From assembly GCF_900104475.1 (NCBI RefSeq), contig NZ_FNJR01000013.1, positions 1 through 64,000 of the forward strand: 64,000 nt of DNA, given 5' to 3'. The translations under genes were made by a program, and so were the position numbers. Every line of letters starts with the position of its first letter. The first letter of the stretch is position 1. Of this stretch, positions 59,416 to 64,000 are shown one piece after another. The notes beneath the pieces are model-generated. The model had not been told where the DNA came from. It did no database searches and worked only from the letters and a program-made list of their open reading frames with translations. The DNA is from Actinopolyspora xinjiangensis (GTDB lineage: Bacteria; Actinomycetota; Actinomycetes; Mycobacteriales; Pseudonocardiaceae).

Positions 59416-59445
59416 ACAGTACGCTTGTCCTGTATTCATGCTCAA
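59416..59445 (-). promoter_or_regulatory. Promoter of acn
   Basis: On the minus strand TTGAGC (59445-59440) and TACTGT (59421-59416) are separated by 18 bases, about 110 bases before the acn start. The -10 element overlaps the AcnR operator, as expected for a repressor that blocks RNA polymerase. Confidence 0.65.
59417..59432 (-). promoter_or_regulatory. AcnR operator
   Basis: The minus strand reads CAGGACAAGCGTACTG. This fits exactly the AcnR consensus known from Corynebacterium glutamicum as I recall it (CAGNAC-NNNC-GTACTG). It overlaps the -10 of the acn promoter. Confidence 0.8.
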
Positions 59446-59630
59446 GGCAGGGTCGCCCGGAACGAAGGCCGGAATGTGACCGCACGCTCAATCTCGCCGA
59501 TTTTTCCGGTGAGGCGCCGCCCGTTCGTGACTCCGTCCGGCGGGCGGGCTTCTCCGGGAGGCTCCGCCTCGGGTGGAGAGGCCGCCCCGGGGTCGATCTT
59601 GTGGGGCCGGTGCCGAACGGAGGCCCTCGT
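59446..59630. other. Intergenic region upstream of the acn promoter
   Basis: Together with the promoter and operator it fills the 324 bases between acn and the next small leftward gene. No further gene was recognised. Confidence 0.35.
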
Positions 59631-59774
59631 TCAGCAGTCCTCGTCCTCCTGTTCCTCCTCGGTGGTCGGCAGCTCCGCGAGCTGGGCACGCAGGGTCCGT
59701 GACCACTCCAGGTCCCTGGCGAACGTCGCGTCGTAGTGATCGATTCCGTGCGGCGAATTCATATCGTTGCTCAT
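59631..59774 (-). CDS. Small acidic protein with C-terminal cysteine
   Basis: A 47-residue frame from ATG 59774 (an internal ATG at 59762 is possible). The sequence runs MSNDMNSPHGIDHYDATF, then a helix-like LEWSRTLRAQLAELP and the acidic tail TTEEEQEDEDC. A moderate AGG lies before the start. The short length, acidic tail and lone C-terminal Cys are unusual, but no peptide-modifying enzyme is nearby. It may be a genuine small gene of unknown role. Confidence 0.4.
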   Translation of the reverse strand: MSNDMNSPHGIDHYDATFARDLEWSRTLRAQLAELPTTEEEQEDEDC

Positions 59775-59934
59775 CCTGTGCGTTGCGTGTTTTTCTCTCA
59801 CTCTTGTGAGGGTGGGGCGCGGTAGAGCTGTTTGCTTCCAGTGCGGGACTCGTTCGAGGTTACCGGGGCGCACTCGTGGGTAAACCCCTGACGTGCGAAG
59901 ACTCATGGATGCGGTGGCGGAGGAAGGCGTTTCG

Positions 59935-59984
59935 AACTCACCGGGCGGCGTGGCCGGAAAACTCACCGGGCGGCGTGGCCGGAA
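59935..59984. repeat. Perfect tandem duplication of a 25-bp unit
   Basis: Two exact head-to-tail copies (59935-59959 and 59960-59984) of a unit beginning AACTCACCGGGCGGCGTGGC. They lie 88 bases before the zinc dehydrogenase start. They may be a duplicated regulator site or a recent slippage product. Confidence 0.75.
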
Positions 59985-60071
59985 GCGACGGTCGGTGAGG
60001 CGGGGCCGGCCCCGTATTCCACAGGAGCTCGCGACGACAGCGGCCTCTCGACTTCGGAAGGTGGGGCGACG

Positions 60072-61205
60072 ATGAAGGCAGTCGTTTACCGGGAACCCTT
60101 CTCGGTGGAGATCTCGGAGGTGGCCGAGCCCCGGATCGAACACCCCAACGACGTGCTCGTCAGGGTGACCTCCACGGCGATCTGTGGTTCGGACCTGCAC
60201 ATGTACGAGGGCCGCACGGCGGCCGAACCCGGCATCGTGTTCGGGCACGAGAACATGGGGGTGATCGAGGACGTCGGCAGCGGGGTCGCTTCGTTGATGC
60301 GCGGCGACCGCGTGGTCATGCCGTTCAACGTGGCCTGCGGGTTCTGCCGCAACTGCATGGCGGGCAACACGGCGTTCTGCCTCACGGTCAACCCCGGTTT
60401 CGCCGGGGGTGCCTACGGCTACGTGGCCATGGGGCCTTACACCGGAGGACAGGCGGAGTACCTGCGCGTTCCTTTCGCCGACTTCAACTGCCTGAAGCTT
60501 CCGGCCAACGGGGAGCACGAGACGGACTTCGTGCTGCTGGCCGACATCTTCCCGACCGGGTACCACGGTTGTGAACTGGCGCAGGTGAGCCCGGGTGACA
60601 CGGTCGCGGTCTACGGTGCCGGTCCCGTGGGACTGATGGCCGCCTATTCCGCGTTGCTGCGGGGAGCCTCCAGGGTCTTCGTGGTCGACCGGATTCCCGA
60701 ACGGTTGACCAAGGCCGCCGAGATCGGCGCGATCCCGGTGGACTTCACCCGTGGCGATCCGGTCGAGCTCATCAGGGATCAGACCGAGGGGGCCGGTGCC
60801 GACAAGGGAATAGACGCGGTCGGTTACCAGGCTCAGGTCTCCGATGCCTCCAGGGAGGAACCCGCCACGGTGCTCAACTCGTTGATCGAGAGCGTCCGTC
60901 CCACGGGGCGACTGGGAGTACCGGGGTTGTACGTTCCGTCCGATCCCGGTGGGCCCACCGAGAACGCCAAGCACGGCATGCTCTCGGTGGAGATAGGGCG
61001 CATGTTCGAGAAGGGTCAGGTCATGGGGACCGGGCAGTGCAACGTCAAGCGCTACAACCGACAACTGCGGGATCTGATCATCGCCGAGCGGGCCCGACCC
61101 AGCTTCGTGGTCTCCCACGAACTGCCGCTGGGGGAGGCTCCCGGTGCCTACGACAAGTTCGACCAGCGTGTGGAGGGCTACACCAAGGTCGTGCTGCACC
61201 CCTGA
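60072..61205 (+). CDS. Zinc-dependent alcohol dehydrogenase, glutathione-independent formaldehyde dehydrogenase type
   Basis: A 377-residue medium-chain dehydrogenase that probably oxidises formaldehyde or another small alcohol/aldehyde with NAD. Catalytic zinc ligands are C38 (AICGSDLHMYEGR) and H59 (VFGHENMG). The structural zinc loop is CGFCRNCMAGNTAFC. The segment NPGFAGGAYGYVAMGPYTGGQAEYLRVPFADFNCLKLP is diagnostic of the FdhA-like group. The NAD motif GAGPVGLMAAYSALLRGA follows. It stands alone, preceded by the tandem repeat. Confidence 0.87.
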   Translation: MKAVVYREPFSVEISEVAEPRIEHPNDVLVRVTSTAICGSDLHMYEGRTAAEPGIVFGHENMGVIEDVGSGVASLMRGDRVVMPFNVACGFCRNCMAGNTAFCLTVNPGFAGGAYGYVAMGPYTGGQAEYLRVPFADFNCLKLPANGEHETDFVLLADIFPTGYHGCELAQVSPGDTVAVYGAGPVGLMAAYSALLRGASRVFVVDRIPERLTKAAEIGAIPVDFTRGDPVELIRDQTEGAGADKGIDAVGYQAQVSDASREEPATVLNSLIESVRPTGRLGVPGLYVPSDPGGPTENAKHGMLSVEIGRMFEKGQVMGTGQCNVKRYNRQLRDLIIAERARPSFVVSHELPLGEAPGAYDKFDQRVEGYTKVVLHP

Positions 61206-61471
61206 GCACCGTCGTTCCCGATTCCTCCCGACGGGGCGGACTCTCGGGAGGGCGTGACAGCGGTGCCGGTCCTCGGTGGCGGTGAGCACGGTCGAGCGCC
61301 CGGCCGGATGCTTCGCGTGGCCGGCGGTCGAGTCCGGCGGCGATCACGTCGAATCGGTTCGCGCCGAAAATTCCGTTCCGCACCACGTGCCGCCGCGGTT
61401 TCGCGAGAATCCCACGGGGGCGATCGCCGTAGGGCCGCCCCGGCGGAGAGGCGAGATCGGGAGACTCCACC

Positions 61472-61855
61472 TTGGACGACATCGCTGACTGGGTCGACGA
61501 TCGGATGCACTGGCACGCCTATGTCGAAGCGGATGATCCCCGCGGCGGACGCAGCGATCGCACGGAGCGGCTGGCGCGTAGGCCGGATCGCGTGCTGCAC
61601 ACGCCCGACGACGCCGCGGAGTGGGTGGCCGAGATGACCCGTAAACACGCGCTGCGTCGTCGAATACGGTTGCTGGGCGAGCGCGCGTGGGCGGAACTGG
61701 CCGATGAGGACCAGATCAGCCGGGACCTCGAACGTGACCTGGAAGTGCTGTGCCACGGTCATTCGCTGCACACCGACGTCCCGCGCGAGAGCGACTGGCT
61801 GCGGCTGCACGTCGAGGCGGTCGACGACGGTGAGTGCGGACTCACCTGCCGGTGA
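61472..61855 (+). CDS. Hypothetical protein
   Basis: A 127-residue frame from TTG 61472 (GGGAG 8 bases before); an in-frame ATG at 61505 is an alternative. It is highly charged and mostly helical-looking: TPDDAAEWVAEMTRKHALRRRIRLLGERAWAELADEDQISRDLERDLEVL. A C-terminal part follows with His and Cys (CHGHSLHTDVPRESDWLRLHVE...CGLTC). No family was recognised. No signal peptide or membrane segment. Confidence 0.5.
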   Translation: MDDIADWVDDRMHWHAYVEADDPRGGRSDRTERLARRPDRVLHTPDDAAEWVAEMTRKHALRRRIRLLGERAWAELADEDQISRDLERDLEVLCHGHSLHTDVPRESDWLRLHVEAVDDGECGLTCR

Positions 61856-61894
61856 CGGTCCGACTTCTCGGTGGACAATCCCAGCGCCTCGGCC

Positions 61895-62240
61895 ACGAGC
61901 GGCCTCGGTCACCTTCGCGGTCGAGAACCGGGCCTTCCTGCGACGGGTGGTGCGTTACCTGCTCGACGCCGGCATCGACCAGTTCCTCGATCCGGGCTCG
62001 GGTGTTCCACGGCGGGCAATGTCCACGGGATCGCCGGTGAGCGCGATCCGCGGGTACGAATGGCCTACGTGGATCACGATCCGGTCGCCGTGGCACACGC
62101 CCAGCGGCTGCTGCCGGACTCGCCCAACGTCACGATCACCCAGGGCGACGCGCGGGACGTCACGACGGTGCTGAACGCGCCGGGCGTCGCCGGGCTGCTC
62201 GACTTCGACACCCCACCCCGCCGCTCACGCCAACGGTTAC
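61895..62240 (+). pseudogene. SAM-dependent methyltransferase (DUF574 / Methyltransf_19) remnant
   Basis: Two pieces of an actinobacterial DUF574 methyltransferase lie in different frames. AVENRAFLRRVVRYLLDAGIDQFLDPGSG (about 61917-62003) is followed, after a frameshift near 62005, by GNVHGIAGERDPRVRMAYVDHDPVAVAHAQRLL and VTITQGDARDVTTVL. Similarity ends at GLLDFDTP near 62210. The N-terminal YLLGGKDNF region and the C-terminal half are missing. Not functional. Confidence 0.72.
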
Positions 62241-62398
62241 GCGGTCGTCGGGTGATGCTGAGACCGGCGCGGTGCGCGGCCCGGAGAGCCACGGTTTCGG
62301 GGCCAACCTGGTGTCGTCCCTCGTGGGCGTGAATCGGAACCGCTGGTTCGCGGGCGGCGTGGAGCGGTCTCAAGGCCGCCCGGTACGGCCACCGTTTC

Positions 62399-63169
62399 TC
62401 AGGAGGAGAAGGGGACCGTCGACGCCCGTGCCGGATCGGCGCGACACGCGTCGAGATAGCGGCGAGCGATCAGTTCCACCACTTCGGGGGCCTCCGCCAA
62501 GGGTTCCGCCGTCGCCCTGGAGGGCATCTCCCGCAACCACCGGTGGAACAGGCCGGGAGCCAGCAGGTAGGGCGCGACGAACTCCCCGCCGGCCCCCGAC
62601 GCGCACACTTCGGCCGTGCGCGGGTGCGCCGACGTGACGTAGGTGGCGCGCAGAGGCTCCCCCGCGGGGTGCACCAACCGCCCGAGCAGATCGGCGGCGC
62701 GGTCCACGTCCTCGAGCGCGCGCTCGTCGGAGGACCCGGCGGCGGCGAACACCACGGGGTCGCCGGAACGCCAGCCGGCTTCCCGCAACCTGCGCAGCAT
62801 CGCCCGCGCCAGCTCGGGTGCGGGTCCCAACGGCTCGGCAACCACCACCTCGGCTTCGTGTCCGCTCTCGGCGAGTTGGGCGGGCAGGTCGGTGCGCACG
62901 TGGTAACCGGCGGCCAGGAAGGCCGGGACCACGACGACCCGTCCGCTCATCCCGCGCAGTGCTTCGGGCACCGTGGGGCCTACGACATCCACGTTGGCCG
63001 TCCTTACGCTGGTTCCCAGCGTTCGCCCGACGGCGTGCGCCAACCGCCGGACCACTCGGCCGCCGCGTGGATCGCGGGTACCGTGTGCCACCAGCAGCAG
63101 ACCGGCTCCGGTGCTCGGTTCCCCGGCCTTCCGGTGATCGGTGGGGTGGAGGGTGTGCTCGCCGCTCAA
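62399..63169 (-). CDS. Sirohydrochlorin chelatase (CbiX family)
   Basis: A 256-residue protein with two CbiX-like halves, inserting iron (or cobalt) into sirohydrochlorin. Chelatase motifs are GLLLVAHGTRDPRGG near residue 25, VVVVPAFLAAGYHVRTDLPAQL, VVFAAAGSSDERALEDVDRAADLL and GEFVAPYLLAPGLFHRWL. The TTG at 63169 is the start because it overlaps the nirD stop (TTGA). The context after nirBD argues for siroheme supply to nitrite reductase. Confidence 0.88.
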   Translation of the reverse strand: MSGEHTLHPTDHRKAGEPSTGAGLLLVAHGTRDPRGGRVVRRLAHAVGRTLGTSVRTANVDVVGPTVPEALRGMSGRVVVVPAFLAAGYHVRTDLPAQLAESGHEAEVVVAEPLGPAPELARAMLRRLREAGWRSGDPVVFAAAGSSDERALEDVDRAADLLGRLVHPAGEPLRATYVTSAHPRTAEVCASGAGGEFVAPYLLAPGLFHRWLREMPSRATAEPLAEAPEVVELIARRYLDACRADPARASTVPFSS

Positions 63170-63489
63170 CCGGTGGCCACCTCGACCACACCGTCTCGGC
63201 ACCGCACGGGGTAGGTGGGCAGCCGTGTTTCCGGATCGTCCAGACACTGCCCGCTGCGTAGCGAGAACACCTGCTTGTGCATGGGGGAGGCCACCGTCGG
63301 TTCTCCCTGCCTGTCGCCGACGATGCCGCGACTGATCACGCCCGCCCCGCTGAACGGGTCCACGTTTCCCAGCGCGAACAGCTCGTCGTCGCCGGTGCGG
63401 AACAGTGCCACGGGGTGACCCCGGACGAGAGCCGCGACTCCGAACTCGGTCGGTACCTCCGGTTCCCGGCAGACAGCGTGCCACCTCAT
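63166..63489 (-). CDS. nirD: Nitrite reductase [NAD(P)H] small subunit
   Basis: A 107-residue Rieske-fold protein partnering NirB in assimilatory reduction of nitrite to ammonium. ATG 63489 has GAGGAGG 7 bases upstream and overlaps the nirB stop (ATGA). The sequence has VALFRTGDDELFALGNVDPFSGAGVISRGIVGDRQGEPTVASPMHKQVFSL and ends RCRDGVVEVATG, typical of NirD. As usual for NirD, the full Rieske Cys/His ligand set is not present. Confidence 0.93.
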   Translation of the reverse strand: MRWHAVCREPEVPTEFGVAALVRGHPVALFRTGDDELFALGNVDPFSGAGVISRGIVGDRQGEPTVASPMHKQVFSLRSGQCLDDPETRLPTYPVRCRDGVVEVATG

Positions 63490-64000
63490 GCCGAAACCTC
63501 CTCGGTGACGGTTTTCCGCCCGGTCGTCGGGACCGGCATGGGCAGATCGGTCGGTTCCGGTCGGATCTGCCCGCGCTCCTCGGTGAAGCGGATCGTGGGG
63601 TCGGGGGAGTCCGGCGCGTTGACGAACGAGACGAACCGCGAGAGTTTCTCGGGGTCGTTGAGCACCGCCCCCCACTCGTCGGTGTAGTTCTCGGTGTGGC
63701 GCGCCATGGCGGCCTCGAGGTCCGCCGCGATTCCCAGGCTGTCCTCGACGACCACCTCGCGCACGTGTTCCAGGCCGTTGTCGAAGGACTCGATCCAGCC
63801 CGCCGTCCGTTGCAGACGCTCCGCGGTGCGGATGTAGAACATCAGGAATCGGTCGATGACCCGGATCAGGTCCTCGTCGGTCAGGTCGGAGGCCAGCAGC
63901 TCGGCGTGCCTGGGGCTGAACCCGCCGTTGCCGCCCACGTAGAGGTTCCAGCCCCGCTCGGTGGCGATCACCCCGAAGTCCTTCGACCTCGCCTCGGCAC
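63486..64000 (-). CDS. nirB: Nitrite reductase [NAD(P)H] large subunit, C-terminal part (5' end outside window)
   Basis: The frame is open to the end of the window, so only about 170 C-terminal residues are seen. VIATERGWNLYVGGNGGFSPRHAELLASDLTDEDLIRVIDRFLMFYIRTAERLQRTAGWIE is the conserved siroheme/4Fe-4S C-terminal region of NirB. It is the first gene of the leftward operon nirB-nirD-chelatase, with stop/start overlaps between each pair. Confidence 0.93.
   Translation of the reverse strand, partial: AEARSKDFGVIATERGWNLYVGGNGGFSPRHAELLASDLTDEDLIRVIDRFLMFYIRTAERLQRTAGWIESFDNGLEHVREVVVEDSLGIAADLEAAMARHTENYTDEWGAVLNDPEKLSRFVSFVNAPDSPDPTIRFTEERGQIRPEPTDLPMPVPTTGRKTVTEEVSA

Noticed and set aside
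59893-60075. 60-codon Arg-rich frame overlapping the zinc dehydrogenase start
   Set aside because: The 25-bp duplication inside it changes reading frame between copies, so it is unlikely to be under protein selection. Kept only as part of the repeat finding.

Overview
The window is chromosomal DNA from a high-GC actinomycete. The SAM-cycle genes, garA, acn/acnR and the ergothioneine genes all closely resemble their mycobacterial or other actinobacterial versions, and GTG/TTG starts and ATGA/GTGA overlaps are frequent. A member of the Pseudonocardiales (Saccharopolyspora or Actinopolyspora type) is my best guess; it is an inference without database comparison. No rRNA, tRNA or CRISPR array was found.

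Layout. 1-7.9 kb: a methyl-cycle block, metK (3' part only), adoK, metH, ahcY, then a terminator and metF. Together these make SAM, recycle S-adenosylhomocysteine through homocysteine and adenosine, and remethylate homocysteine. 8.1-15.4 kb: a Tat-exported PhoX-like protein, then a leftward group with a SnoaL-like protein, a fused alpha/beta 2-oxoacid dehydrogenase E1, a LysR regulator and an aldehyde dehydrogenase. 15.5-29.3 kb: mixed metabolism and transport: a small secreted cysteine protein, an amidohydrolase coupled to a possible immunity-type protein, an epimerase-like protein, an enoyl-CoA hydratase, a broken BCCT transporter, a DHA2 efflux pump, malonyl-CoA synthetase, a GH20 hexosaminidase and a choline-transporter-like sodium symporter.

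30-38 kb: a CDP-alcohol phosphatidyltransferase, then the garA / BFN / MerR / gcvP neighbourhood. A tandem glycine riboswitch lies directly before gcvP. The gcvH and ftsR genes found here in mycobacteria are absent. 38.2-41.8 kb is the accessory spot: a two-TM protein with a SAVED-like sensor domain, divergent from a frameshifted and truncated RAMP (Cas7-like) gene, followed by a decayed IS110 element. This looks like the remains of a cyclic-oligonucleotide or type III CRISPR-like defence locus.

41.8-50.4 kb: two overlapping CBS-domain CNNM/CorC membrane proteins, a mycothiol-dependent-isomerase-like protein, a POT peptide transporter, a DUF3616 protein and a FUSC membrane protein. 50.5-59.5 kb: the aconitase regulator acnR and its target acn stand 5 kb apart with the ergothioneine operon egtABCD between them. 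A near-perfect AcnR operator overlaps the acn promoter. 60-64 kb: a zinc formaldehyde/alcohol dehydrogenase, a hypothetical gene, a methyltransferase relic, and the leftward nirB-nirD-sirohydrochlorin chelatase operon, where the chelatase can help supply siroheme to nitrite reductase.
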